DNA from: Neorhizobium lilium | Lineage (GTDB): Bacteria > Pseudomonadota > Alphaproteobacteria > Rhizobiales > Rhizobiaceae | Length of the DNA stretch: 64,000 nucleotides | Assembly (NCBI RefSeq): GCF_004053875.1 | Contig: NZ_SBIP01000001.1 | Span: 1,150,573 to 1,214,572, forward strand | Direction: 5' to 3' | Shown: positions 17,097 to 25,203 of the stretch, in pieces | Numbering within the stretch: position 1 is the first letter of the stretch | How the letters are laid out: each line of letters begins with the position of its first letter | Notes under the pieces: generated by a model | Databases searched by the model: none | Told to the model about the DNA's origin: nothing | Seen by the model: the letters and a program-made list of their open reading frames with translations, nothing else | Made by a program: the position numbers and the translations under genes

Positions 17097-18017
17097 ATGA
17101 AGACATTCAGCTTCATTTCCGGCCGCGCGCTTCAGGGCATCGTCGTCATGTTCGGCGTCTCGGCCATCGTCTTCTTCGCCCTGTTTTTGACCGGCGATCC
17201 GGCCGCCCTGATGATGTCGCCCGATGCGTCTCGCGCCGAGATCGACGCATTTCGTCAGGCCATGGGCTTCAACGATCCGATCTGGGTCCAGTACGGCCGC
17301 TTTCTGGCAAGCGCCGCAACCGGGGAACTCGGAACCTCGCTGCGCTTCCAGCGTCCGGCATTCGATCTCCTGATCGAGCGCTTGCCGGCAACGGCGCTGC
17401 TTGCCAGCACCGCGCTGGTCTGGAGTTCGCTACTCGGCTTCCTGCTCGGCACGATTGCTGCCGTGCGCAAGAACAGCGCGATCGATTTCGCCATCCGCGT
17501 CATCTCGCTGCTCGGCCAGGCAATCCCTGTCTTCTGGCTGGCGCTGCTGCTGATCATCTTCTTTTCGCTCAAGATGCGCTGGCTACCGTCGAGCGGCATA
17601 GGTTCCGCCTGGCATCTGATCATGCCGTCGATTGCGCTCGGCGCCTATTACCTCAGCGCCATCACGCGGCTGGTGCGCGCCAGCCTGATTGAGGTTCTGG
17701 GCGAAAACTACATTCGCACGGCCCGTGCCAAGGGCATTTCGTCCTGGCGGATCATCGTCCACCATGCGCTGCGCAACGCGTTAATACCGGTCATCACCGT
17801 GCAGGGCATGTATTTCGCGTCGCTGCTCGGCGGGGCGCTGGTCACCGAGATCATCTTTGCATGGCCGGGTATCGGCCGGCTCGCTGTGGAAGCGATCCAA
17901 AACCGTGACTTCCCCGTCGTGCAGGCGGTGGTGCTGTTTGCCGCGGCCGTCTTTGTCATCGTCAACTTCCTTGTCGACATTGCCTATGTGTGGCTCAATC
18001 CGAGGATCAGGCTGTGA
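17097..18017 (+). CDS. Dipeptide-type ABC permease (DppB-like)
   Basis: Permease of 306 residues. The N-terminal SAIVFFALFLTGDPAALMM and QAMGFNDPIWVQYGRFL are hallmark DppB elements. The docking loop near the end contains ENYIRTARAKGISSWRIIVHHALRN, and ALVTEIIFAWPGIGRLAVEAI is the usual final periplasmic loop. It begins three bases after the DppC-like gene, and its stop overlaps the GTG of the M20-like gene, so import and intracellular processing are translationally linked. Confidence 0.94.
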   Translation: MKTFSFISGRALQGIVVMFGVSAIVFFALFLTGDPAALMMSPDASRAEIDAFRQAMGFNDPIWVQYGRFLASAATGELGTSLRFQRPAFDLLIERLPATALLASTALVWSSLLGFLLGTIAAVRKNSAIDFAIRVISLLGQAIPVFWLALLLIIFFSLKMRWLPSSGIGSAWHLIMPSIALGAYYLSAITRLVRASLIEVLGENYIRTARAKGISSWRIIVHHALRNALIPVITVQGMYFASLLGGALVTEIIFAWPGIGRLAVEAIQNRDFPVVQAVVLFAAAVFVIVNFLVDIAYVWLNPRIRL

Positions 18018-19363
18018 TTTCGGACGCGACCTTCGATGCAGCGCTGGACCTGACGCGCCAATGGTGCGGGATCCCCTCGATTAAGGGTGACGAGCCGCAG
18101 CTCCTGCGCCAGGCGGACGCGGTCACCGAATGGCTGAAGACCGAACTCGTCGCGACGATCGTTTCCGCCGCCTCTTCCAAAAGTCGTCCGCCGGTCATCC
18201 ACGCGCGCATCGACGTGGGTGCTCCAAGGACCGTCATTCTCTACAACATGTATGACGTCATGCCGGCCACATCGGAAGGCTGGTCCGTCGATCCGTTCGA
18301 GGGCGGCATCGTCGATCTGCCAGGGGTCGGACAAAGCTTCGTTGCACGCGGTGCCGAAAACAACAAGGGTCCCCTCGCCGGCATGCTTCTGGCGGTGAAG
18401 GCGCTGGCGGATGCAGGCACGCTTCGCGTCAACGTCGAATTGCTGATCGAAGGCGAAGAGGAAAGCGGCAGCCGCGCGATGCGCGATTATCTCGCCGATG
18501 CCGCCTGCCCCGTCGGGGCAAGCGTTGCGGCGATATTCCCGTCCTTCTGCGAATATGGCGGCGGGCCGCCGCGCCTCTATCTCGGCTTTTCCGGCATCGC
18601 CAAGGGTGAGGTCCGGGTCGAGGGCGGCGCGTGGGGCGGACCGAAAACGGCCATTCATTCCAGCAATGCGCCGTGGATCGCCAACCCCGCGAGCCGCCTG
18701 ATCGAGGCACTTTCCCGGATCGGCAAGCCGCCGACCGGGGAACTGGCAAAAATCGCAATCGACGACGAAGCCGCCGCCATCATCGCCACGCTTGCCGCAG
18801 TCTTCGATCCCGTAGCCGAACTGCGCTTCCGCAAGACGGAAAAATTTTCGCTCGAAGGCAATGCGCAGGCCCTGCTCGAGCGCGTGCTCTCGACAGCATC
18901 CTTCAATATTTCCAGTCTCGAAAGCCTGCCGCTCGGCGCGGATGGCGTCATCCCGCATGGTGCTCGCGCCGGTTTCGAACTGCGCACCCCGCCGTCGCTC
19001 GATCCTGACGATTTCCTTGCCGCCTATAACGCTGCGCTCGCGGCGGCCCCCGGTGCGGTCCTGACCGTCGCGGACAGCTATCCGGGCTTCCGCTTTCCCG
19101 CTGATGCACCCGGCGTTGCAGCGCTGCTTGAGGCCTACCGGCAAACGGCCGATGCCGCCCCGCAGATCTGGCCCTGGGCCATCGGTGCGGCACCGGCCTT
19201 CGCTTTCGCGCCGCATGCTAAAGCCTTCCTCCTCGCTGGCGCCGGCCGTGGCGGCAACGCCCATGGCATCGACGAATTCATGACGCTCGAAGGCTTTCGG
19301 CGCTTCATCCAGTCGATCGCTCTGTGGCTGGATCTCATCGCAGACGAAACGGGTGCGGCATGA
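18014..19363 (+). CDS. M20-fold metallopeptidase-like protein lacking canonical metal ligands
   Basis: A 449-residue protein with the whole M20 (ArgE/DapE/carboxypeptidase G2) architecture: catalytic domain, inserted dimerisation domain (about 190-310) and C-terminal return. The GTG at 18014 overlapping the permease stop is the likely start. The zinc-binding set is degraded. The HxD motif reads NMYDVMP, so the metal His is Met79 while Asp81 remains. The RGxxDxKG bridging Asp is Asn116 (RGAENNKG). The later acidic ligand position reads as an uncharged segment. The catalytic EGEEE (Glu149/150) and the final His417 (NAHGIDE) remain. It may be a pseudo-enzyme, use one metal, or belong to an unusual subfamily. 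Deacylation or peptide cleavage of the imported compound is therefore uncertain. Confidence 0.85.
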   Translation: MISDATFDAALDLTRQWCGIPSIKGDEPQLLRQADAVTEWLKTELVATIVSAASSKSRPPVIHARIDVGAPRTVILYNMYDVMPATSEGWSVDPFEGGIVDLPGVGQSFVARGAENNKGPLAGMLLAVKALADAGTLRVNVELLIEGEEESGSRAMRDYLADAACPVGASVAAIFPSFCEYGGGPPRLYLGFSGIAKGEVRVEGGAWGGPKTAIHSSNAPWIANPASRLIEALSRIGKPPTGELAKIAIDDEAAAIIATLAAVFDPVAELRFRKTEKFSLEGNAQALLERVLSTASFNISSLESLPLGADGVIPHGARAGFELRTPPSLDPDDFLAAYNAALAAAPGAVLTVADSYPGFRFPADAPGVAALLEAYRQTADAAPQIWPWAIGAAPAFAFAPHAKAFLLAGAGRGGNAHGIDEFMTLEGFRRFIQSIALWLDLIADETGAA

Positions 19364-20346
19364 GCACGATCCGCCACCTTTCCCGCATCGGTGTCATCGA
19401 AGCCGGTGCGCTGGACTGGACAGCCGCGCTCGAGGACGTGCTTGCAACGATCAGGCTTCTGCGCAACGGCGAGGCCGGCATGGTTGCGGAAAGCGTCATG
19501 CCGCTTGGCACGCACCCCCGCAACAAGGCCTATGGCCTGCCGGCCTTCGTCGGTGGCGCTTATGACGCGGCAGGGCTGAAATGGACGCTGCACCGGGCCG
19601 AGCCGATCGGCGATATCCCCAGTATCAGCAGCACCACGATCATCAACCGGCTTTCCGACGGCGCACCCGTCGGCAGTGTCGAGAGCGCGCTTCTGACCCG
19701 GATGCGGACAGCCGCCGTTTCCGCCGCAGCAATGCGTGCATTAAAGCCGCGTGGCGTGAAGACTGCTGCGCTGCTTGGCGCCGGCGCCCATGCGCAGACC
19801 CATCTCGACATGCTGCTCAACCTTTTTCCGGATCTCGAAGCCATACATCTCTGGAACCGCACCCGTGGTCGTCTCGACCGGATGATCGAGCAAACGCCGG
19901 CCGGGACATCGACGCAGGTGCAGCCCCACGACCATCTGGACGACGCGCTGGCCGATGCCGGTGTCGTGATATGCTGCACCTCCGCGCTGCAGCCTTTTCT
20001 CGACGTCTCGGCTGTTCGGCCAGGACGGCTGATCATGCAGATCGGCTTTCATGAAGTGACGTTCGAGGCGATAGCCGCAACCGATATGGTGACTGTCGAT
20101 CTCTGGGGCGAATTTGCCGAGAAAAGCGCAAAAAGCCTGTTCCAGATGTATCGTGCCGGGCAGTTTTCCCCATCCTCGGTTGCCGCCGACCTGCCGGCGC
20201 TGCTCGTCGATGGCTGGGCGCCGCCAGCCGATGCCTCGCTGTATTTCTCCAGCTTCGGCCTCAACGTCTTCGATATCGCCTTTGCCGCACGCATCCTGCG
20301 CCATGCGGCCAGACACGACATCGGCACGATGCTGCCCTCCATCTGA
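19360..20346 (+). CDS. Ornithine cyclodeaminase / mu-crystallin family protein
   Basis: NAD(P)-dependent protein of 328 residues from the ATG at 19360, which overlaps the preceding stop (ATGA). The substrate domain contains LKWTLHRAEPIGDIPSISST, corresponding to the family's K-x-x-x substrate segment. The nucleotide domain shows TAALLGAGAHAQTHLDMLL, then HLWNRTRGR and a later VVICCTSALQPFLD. The family includes ornithine cyclodeaminase, SbnB, and the ketimine reductases related to mu-crystallin that act on cyclic sulfur ketimines such as those from cystathionine or lanthionine. The C-terminal catalytic stretch (IGFHEVTFEAIAA) differs from true ornithine cyclodeaminases, favouring an imine/ketimine oxidoreductase. 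The exact reaction is unknown. Confidence 0.85.
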   Translation: MSTIRHLSRIGVIEAGALDWTAALEDVLATIRLLRNGEAGMVAESVMPLGTHPRNKAYGLPAFVGGAYDAAGLKWTLHRAEPIGDIPSISSTTIINRLSDGAPVGSVESALLTRMRTAAVSAAAMRALKPRGVKTAALLGAGAHAQTHLDMLLNLFPDLEAIHLWNRTRGRLDRMIEQTPAGTSTQVQPHDHLDDALADAGVVICCTSALQPFLDVSAVRPGRLIMQIGFHEVTFEAIAATDMVTVDLWGEFAEKSAKSLFQMYRAGQFSPSSVAADLPALLVDGWAPPADASLYFSSFGLNVFDIAFAARILRHAARHDIGTMLPSI

Positions 20347-20351
20347 CTGCA

Positions 20352-21185
20352 ATGCAAGACAAGGAACCGGTCATGATCATTACCGCCGCCGAACTCATCA
20401 ACGGGCTGCCGGAAGGCCGGTTCGTCCCCGTCGACGTCCGCCCGGAATCCGCATGGCGGGAAGCCACCATTCCCGGCGCGGTAAGCCTCAACGTCTATGA
20501 TTATTTCATTCCCGAAAGCGACGAGGCAGGGATAACCGGAATGGCGGCCGGTGCGCGCGAGGCCTTCGAACGGCTGGGCTTCGGCGAGGATCGCATCCCC
20601 GTCTTCTTCGAAGAGCAGACAGGGATGATTTCGCCCCGCGGCCTGTGGTTCTACGAACTTGTCGGCCTCAAGGGCGGGCTCATCCTGGATGGCGGCATCA
20701 GCGCCTTCAAGGATGCCGGCGGAGAGACCACGACGGGGGTTGGCACGGCGGATGCAATCCGGCAATCCGACAGCAAAGGCGTCGTCTTCGACCGCGAGCT
20801 TGTCGCCTCGACGGATGAGGTTTTGCGGCACGAAGCGGAAATTTTCGACGTGCGCCGCGCCTCGGAATTTCAAGGCATATTCGCCCATCCGTGCTGTGCA
20901 AGGCCCGGCCGTATTCCGCATGCGCATTTCGCCTTCTACGAAGACTTTCTGATGGACGGAAAATATCGCCCGGCATCCGAAATCCGCGCGATCGCCGAAA
21001 AGGCCGGGCTTTCGCCTGAGCACGACATCATCACCTATTGCCATCGCGGCGCCCGAGCGGCCACCGCACTCTACGGCCTGCGGCTTGCAGGTTTCGACAG
21101 CGTGAAGATCTATGTCGGCTCCTGGCACGAATGGGCCGGCAATGCCGCCCTGCCGATCGAAATCGGCCCGGCTGAGGAAGTTTAG
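20352..21185 (+). CDS. Sulfurtransferase with two rhodanese domains
   Basis: A 277-residue tandem rhodanese of the SseA/TST type. The N-terminal domain (about 10-130) opens with VPVDVRPESAWREATIPGAVSLN but has no cysteine in its loop (FEEQTGMISPRG). The C-terminal domain has FDVRRASEFQG and the active-site loop TYCHRGARAATALYGL, whose Cys carries the persulfide. The CHRGARA loop lies between the thiosulfate type (CRKG) and the mercaptopyruvate type (CGSG), so the donor cannot be assigned. As last gene of the operon beside a cysteine-desulfhydrase-like enzyme, it probably traps released sulfane sulfur. ATGs at 20352 and 20373 are both possible starts. Confidence 0.9.
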   Translation: MQDKEPVMIITAAELINGLPEGRFVPVDVRPESAWREATIPGAVSLNVYDYFIPESDEAGITGMAAGAREAFERLGFGEDRIPVFFEEQTGMISPRGLWFYELVGLKGGLILDGGISAFKDAGGETTTGVGTADAIRQSDSKGVVFDRELVASTDEVLRHEAEIFDVRRASEFQGIFAHPCCARPGRIPHAHFAFYEDFLMDGKYRPASEIRAIAEKAGLSPEHDIITYCHRGARAATALYGLRLAGFDSVKIYVGSWHEWAGNAALPIEIGPAEEV

Positions 21186-21196
21186 AACAGACCGCA

Positions 21197-21239
21197 CAAG
21201 ATATGCCCCGGTGCGACGACCGTACCGGGGCATATCTTG
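21197..21239. terminator. Bidirectional stem-loop terminator
   Basis: A 16-bp perfect stem (21197-21212 with 21224-21239, arm CAAGATATGCCCCGGT) around an 11-base loop lies between the convergent rhodanese and ABC ATPase genes. The placement and stem strength support a terminator used from both sides, although no long T-run follows. Confidence 0.75.
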
Positions 21240-21259
21240 CCATTTACAAACTTTCGGTC

Positions 21260-23125
21260 TCAAGCCGCGGCTGCGGCATGACCCCATTCCTCGCCGAAGA
21301 TCTGGACCAGATGGCCCGGCGAAACTTCCCGGTATTCGCGCTTCGGCGCCACATAGGAAAGCGGCCGGACCGGGCTTTTGATCTCGTCATTGCTCAAACC
21401 CCGGCGGATGCCGCGGCGGGCGGGATCCGGCACCGGCACCGCTGCGAGCAGGCGTTTCGTATAGGGATGCTGAGGGTTTTCGAAGATCGAACGGCGCGGG
21501 CCGATTTCCACGATCTCGCCGAGATACATCACCGCAACACGATGGCTCATCCGCTCCACCACCGCCATGTCGTGGGAAATGAACAGGTAGGCCAGCCCCA
21601 TGCTCTCCTGAAGATCGAGCATCAGGTTGATCACCTGCGCCTTGATCGACACGTCGAGCGCCGATATCGCCTCGTCCGCGACGATCACCTGAGGCGCCAT
21701 TGCAAGCGCACGGGCGATACAGAGGCGCTGCCGCTGGCCGCCCGAGAATTCGTGCGGAAAACGGCTCGCCATCTCCGGCTGCAGCCCAACCTTCAGCATC
21801 AACTCGGCCACCCGCGCGCTCGCATCTGCCTTGCCGGAGGCGATGCCATGCGTCAGCAGCGGTTCCGCCACCGCATCGCCGACCCGGATGCGCGGATTGA
21901 GACTTGCGAACGGATCTTGGAAGATCATCTGGATATGCCTGCGTATGTCGCGCATGCCCTGGCTGGAAAGGCCGAGTATGTCCTTTCCGTCGAGCTGTAC
22001 CGAACCGGAATGGGCATCGGTCAGGCGCATGATCGTGCGGCCGGTCGTCGACTTGCCACAGCCGCTCTCGCCGACCAGTGCCAGCGTCTCGCCTGCCCTC
22101 AGATCGAGGGAAACGTTTTCCACCGCATGCACTCGGCCGGAGGTGGAACCGAGAAAACCGCCGGCGATATCGAAACGGGTGACGAGATCGCGCACCTGAA
22201 GAAGCGGCACCGGCTTTGCAGAGACCGTATCCCCGACCGTCGCCATCTCGACCGGCTCGCCGCTTACCACGTCGATCAACGGGAAACGGGCCGGGCCGGT
22301 CTTCCCGTTCATCGAGCCGAGTTTCGGGACGGCGGAAAGAAGCGCCCGCGTATAGGCGCGCTGCGGACTGGCGAAAATCTCTTCGGTGCGGCCGCGCTCG
22401 ATCGCGTCGCCCTTGTACATGACGATGGTTCTGTCCGCGACTTCCGCGACCACGCCCATGTCGTGGGTGATGAAAAGGACGCCCATCCCCTCCTCTTCCT
22501 GAAGCAGCTTGATCAGTTCGAGGATCTGCGCCTGGATCGTCACGTCGAGCGCCGTGGTCGGCTCGTCGGCGATCAGTAGTTTCGGTCGGCAGGCAAGCGC
22601 CATTGCGATCATGATGCGCTGGCGCATGCCACCGGAAAGCTGGTGCGGATATTCCTTCATGCGGTTTGCGGAAGAAGGGATGCGAACCTTTTCCATCAGC
22701 CCGAACGTTTCCCGGGCCGCCTCCGTAAAGGACAGGCCGCGATGGGCGACGAGCACTTCGGAAATCTGGTCGCCGATCGTCAGCGACGGATTGAGGCTGG
22801 TCATCGGCTCCTGGAAGATCATCGCAATGCGGTTGCCGCGAATATCGCGCATCCTGCGCTCGGAAAGCTTCAGGAGATCTTCGCCCTCAAGCTTGACCTC
22901 GCCCTCGATCCGGCAGGTATCCGATGCGTAAAGCCGCATCATCGACATTGCCGTAACGCTCTTGCCTGAGCCGCTTTCGCCGACCAGCGCCACGGTCTCG
23001 CCGGCTGCGACATCGAAAGTGACATCGTGCACCACCGGCAGCCAAGCGCCCTTTCTGCGAAACGATGTCCTGAGGCTGGAAACGCTGATTACAGGTTCTG
23101 CCACGCCAAATTCCTTCGAAGTCAA
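21260..23125 (-). CDS. Fused dipeptide ABC transporter ATPase (DppD-DppF type)
   Basis: A 621-residue protein with two complete ATPase modules, equivalent to DppD joined to DppF. Module 1 has Walker A GESGSGKSVTAMSMMRL, signature LSGGMRQRIMIAMAL and Walker B LLIADEPTTALD. Module 2 has GESGCGKSTTGRTIMRL, signature FSGGQRQRLCIARAL and VIVADEAISALD. Each ends with the oligopeptide-binding-type C-terminal extension (QHPYTKRLLAAVP in module 2). The permease/binding-protein operon at 14757 has no ATPase gene, so this fused subunit completes it from the other strand. It is transcribed from the promoter region at 23126-23275, shared with the desulfhydrase gene. Confidence 0.95.
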   Translation of the reverse strand: MTSKEFGVAEPVISVSSLRTSFRRKGAWLPVVHDVTFDVAAGETVALVGESGSGKSVTAMSMMRLYASDTCRIEGEVKLEGEDLLKLSERRMRDIRGNRIAMIFQEPMTSLNPSLTIGDQISEVLVAHRGLSFTEAARETFGLMEKVRIPSSANRMKEYPHQLSGGMRQRIMIAMALACRPKLLIADEPTTALDVTIQAQILELIKLLQEEEGMGVLFITHDMGVVAEVADRTIVMYKGDAIERGRTEEIFASPQRAYTRALLSAVPKLGSMNGKTGPARFPLIDVVSGEPVEMATVGDTVSAKPVPLLQVRDLVTRFDIAGGFLGSTSGRVHAVENVSLDLRAGETLALVGESGCGKSTTGRTIMRLTDAHSGSVQLDGKDILGLSSQGMRDIRRHIQMIFQDPFASLNPRIRVGDAVAEPLLTHGIASGKADASARVAELMLKVGLQPEMASRFPHEFSGGQRQRLCIARALAMAPQVIVADEAISALDVSIKAQVINLMLDLQESMGLAYLFISHDMAVVERMSHRVAVMYLGEIVEIGPRRSIFENPQHPYTKRLLAAVPVPDPARRGIRRGLSNDEIKSPVRPLSYVAPKREYREVSPGHLVQIFGEEWGHAAAAA

Positions 23126-23200
23126 CAGGCGGGCGAAAGACGTCGCCCGCCTCGATATAGCGATGCCACAGATGAAAGCGGCTTGCCATCATGTCTACGG

Positions 23201-23215
23201 GATATATGATATATC
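23201..23215. promoter_or_regulatory. Candidate GntR operator palindrome 2
   Basis: GATATATGATATATC is a perfect dyad around a central G in the 150-bp divergent intergenic region between the fused ATPase gene and the desulfhydrase gene. On the opposite strand it reads GATATATCATATATC, sharing the 13-base core with the site at 14668-14682. Placement suggests one GntR protein controls both leftward and rightward transcripts. Confidence 0.6.
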
Positions 23216-23275
23216 TTCTGTGGATTTTTAGAGCAACGGTGATTTTCCGAAGCTATCGACGTAAGGACATCAGCA

Positions 23276-24292
23276 ATGAAGCTTGAAGACATTCCGCGCC
23301 TTTCCTTGGGCTTTCTGCCAACTCCAATCGAGAAGCTGGAGCGTCTCAGCAGTGAACTGGGCATCTCGCTGTCCGTCAAGCGCGACGATTTCACCGGCTT
23401 CGGCGGTGGCGGCAACAAGGTGCGCAAGCTCGAATATCTGATGGCCGATGCGGTTTCGCAGGGCGTCAAGGTGCTGATCACCACCGGTGGGCACCAGTCG
23501 AACCACGCCCGCATGACGGCGGCTGCCGCTCGCAAATACGGCATGAAACCGATCCTCGTTCTGCGCGGCAACCGCCCGGAACTCTATCAGGGCAACCTGC
23601 TTCTCGACCACCTCTTCGGCGCCGAGATCGACTTCCTTGATCCCGATGCCTATTTCACGGAAATCAACCCGCGCATGCAGCACCATGCAGACGCAGCGCA
23701 AGCCCGTGGCGAGAAGGCCTATATCATCCCGCTCGGCGGCGCCTCCGCGCTCGGCGCAATGGGTTACGTCAACGCCGTGAAGGAACTTGCCGAGCAATAT
23801 GCCGCCTCCGGCCTTCCCACGCCGGATCACATCGTGGCACCCGTGGGATCGGGCGGCACGCTCGCCGGCCTGCATGTGGGCTGTGCCATGTATATGCCGA
23901 GCACGGAAGTCGTCGGTATTGCGGTCACCGGCAGCGCCGTGCCGTTCAGCGAGCGTATCGCCGTGATGGCCAATGCCGCAGCCGAACTTCTGGGCTACGA
24001 TCGCCGCTGGAGCGCCGAGGAAATCCGCATCGAGAACGATTATATCGGTCCGGGTTATTCCATCCCGTCGGAAGCCGGAAATGCGGCGATCAAGCTTGCC
24101 GGCAAGAGCGAAGGCGTTTTGCTCGATCCGGTTTACACCGGCAAGGCATTCGCCGGCATTATCGGCTGCGTCGAGAACGGCTCGATCAAAAAGGACGCCA
24201 ACGTTCTGTTCATTCATTGCGGCGGATCGCCAGCGCTCTACCCCTATGCTGATCAGTTGACCAGCGACCTTCCTCCCGACACGGCGAGCTGA
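23276..24292 (+). CDS. dcyD: D-cysteine desulfhydrase / ACC-deaminase family PLP enzyme
   Basis: PLP-dependent (fold type II) enzyme of 338 residues. It has GFGGGGNKVRKLEYLMADA with Lys48 as the Schiff-base lysine, TTGGHQSNHARMTAAAA for the substrate carboxylate, and PVGSGGTLAGLHVG for the PLP phosphate. This branch includes D-cysteine desulfhydrase (D-cysteine to pyruvate, ammonia and sulfide), ACC deaminase and L-cysteate lyase. The overall pattern fits the desulfhydrase branch better than ACC deaminase. The symbol is by similarity only. Divergent from the ATPase gene across the shared operator, it probably cleaves the C-S bond of the compound brought in by the island's importer. Confidence 0.85.
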   Translation: MKLEDIPRLSLGFLPTPIEKLERLSSELGISLSVKRDDFTGFGGGGNKVRKLEYLMADAVSQGVKVLITTGGHQSNHARMTAAAARKYGMKPILVLRGNRPELYQGNLLLDHLFGAEIDFLDPDAYFTEINPRMQHHADAAQARGEKAYIIPLGGASALGAMGYVNAVKELAEQYAASGLPTPDHIVAPVGSGGTLAGLHVGCAMYMPSTEVVGIAVTGSAVPFSERIAVMANAAAELLGYDRRWSAEEIRIENDYIGPGYSIPSEAGNAAIKLAGKSEGVLLDPVYTGKAFAGIIGCVENGSIKKDANVLFIHCGGSPALYPYADQLTSDLPPDTAS

Positions 24293-24294
24293 CC

Positions 24295-24313
24295 CACGAT
24301 ATATCGTATCGTG
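24295..24313. terminator. Weak stem-loop after the desulfhydrase gene
   Basis: CACGAT (24295-24300) pairs with ATCGTG (24308-24313) across the loop ATATCGT right after the stop codon. It also contains an ATATAT core resembling the two operator palindromes but is not a full match. It may be a weak terminator or a third, degenerate operator half. Confidence 0.3.
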
Positions 24314-24384
24314 ACGTCGGCGACACGTACGTCGTTGCGCCGACGGTTCGAGCCGCTGGCTTTGTGATTTTGCACTAACGTAGG

Positions 24385-24424
24385 TCTTGAGGAGATTCGA
24401 ACCTACGACCGGCAGGTTTAGAGG
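24385..24424 (-). other. tRNA-3'-half-like relic
   Basis: On the minus strand this reads CTCTAAACCTGCCGGTCGTA then GGTTCGAATCTCC, resembling a tRNA anticodon loop (7 bases, anticodon position CTA), variable region and T-arm with GGTTCGAATC. The T-stem does not pair fully and the 5' half would fall inside the adjacent toxin gene. It looks like a degenerate tRNA end, such as integrative elements leave at attachment sites, and cannot be a working tRNA. Confidence 0.3.
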
Positions 24425-24844
24425 CTAGTCGACCCAGGGATTGATCACTTTCAATCCGGCGGCCTCAAATGGGCTTGTATCTCGCGTTGCGACCGCAAGG
24501 TGGTTCTCTGCTGCCGTCGCAGCAATGTATCCATCAGCCTTACCGATCGCCTTTCCGGAGACTCGGCTGTCGGCCATCAATTCCGCGTAGAATTTCGAGG
24601 TACCTACGTTAAAGGGCAGAATGCGCCCATCAAAGTGTGGAAGAACTTCACCTTCAAGGCGATCGTGGAGAATGGTCTGACGTTTCCCTGAGGGCATGGA
24701 GGCAATCGCGAAACGAAGTTCCGCAATTGAAATTGCAGAAATGAATAGCGTCTCAATGACTTGTGCATCCAACCAAGTCAGCACGGTAGTGTCAGGAGCC
24801 GGTTTCCACGGCTCAGATATTACATTGGTGTCTAGCAAGATCAT
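24425..24844 (-). CDS. PIN-domain ribonuclease toxin (FitB/VapC type)
   Basis: A 139-residue PIN-domain toxin. Conserved acidic residues are visible in ILLDTNVISEPWKP (first Asp), ISIAELRFAIA (Glu), GKADGYIAATAAENHLAVATRDTSPF (two Asp). The order and the NVISE start match the FitB subgroup. It should cleave RNA and is neutralised by the antitoxin whose gene overlaps its start by four bases on the same strand. The pair lies in a scar region with mobile-element relics. Confidence 0.9.
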   Translation of the reverse strand: MILLDTNVISEPWKPAPDTTVLTWLDAQVIETLFISAISIAELRFAIASMPSGKRQTILHDRLEGEVLPHFDGRILPFNVGTSKFYAELMADSRVSGKAIGKADGYIAATAAENHLAVATRDTSPFEAAGLKVINPWVD

Positions 24845-25095
24845 TCGAAAGTCATCGGTTCAGCTGGTGTCATGTCACGCTGTTGCTGCAGCGTTTCAAC
24901 GTCACTGTTTGATAATTCGGCTTCACGGCCGATAGCTGCGAGCAATGTCCCGAGTTTAACGCGTTCGGGTGGACGGACAGCGGCTTCAAGAATGTCACGA
25001 ATTTCCGCTTCGGTACTACGGCCGTGGTATGCTGCTCTTGCGCGTAACGCCCGATGCGTTTCATCAGAGATGTTGCGAATGGTAACCGCCGCCAT
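24841..25095 (-). CDS. FitA-type antitoxin (ribbon-helix-helix)
   Basis: An 84-residue antitoxin. The N-terminal Arc-type DNA-binding part MAAVTIRNISDETHRALRAR, followed by AAYHGRSTEAEIRDILEAAV, is the FitA/VapB pattern. The C-terminal tail after residue 50 would wrap the toxin. Its stop overlaps the toxin ATG (ATGA), the usual antitoxin-first order, and the complex likely represses its own promoter just upstream of 25095. Confidence 0.88.
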   Translation of the reverse strand: MAAVTIRNISDETHRALRARAAYHGRSTEAEIRDILEAAVRPPERVKLGTLLAAIGREAELSNSDVETLQQQRDMTPAEPMTFE

Positions 25096-25203
25096 TTAAA
25101 CAATCCTATCTTCCTTTGCCGTGATATCAACATAGTCGAAATGATAGCATTTTTTAAGCGCTGCTAAGAGGACCTCCGCGAGGGAGGCGACATGCGCTTG
25201 GTT

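Noticed and set aside
24290..24320. Third full GntR operator after the desulfhydrase gene
   Set aside because: Only the ATATAT core matches and the dyad differs (CACGAT/ATCGTG). It is listed as a weak stem-loop instead.
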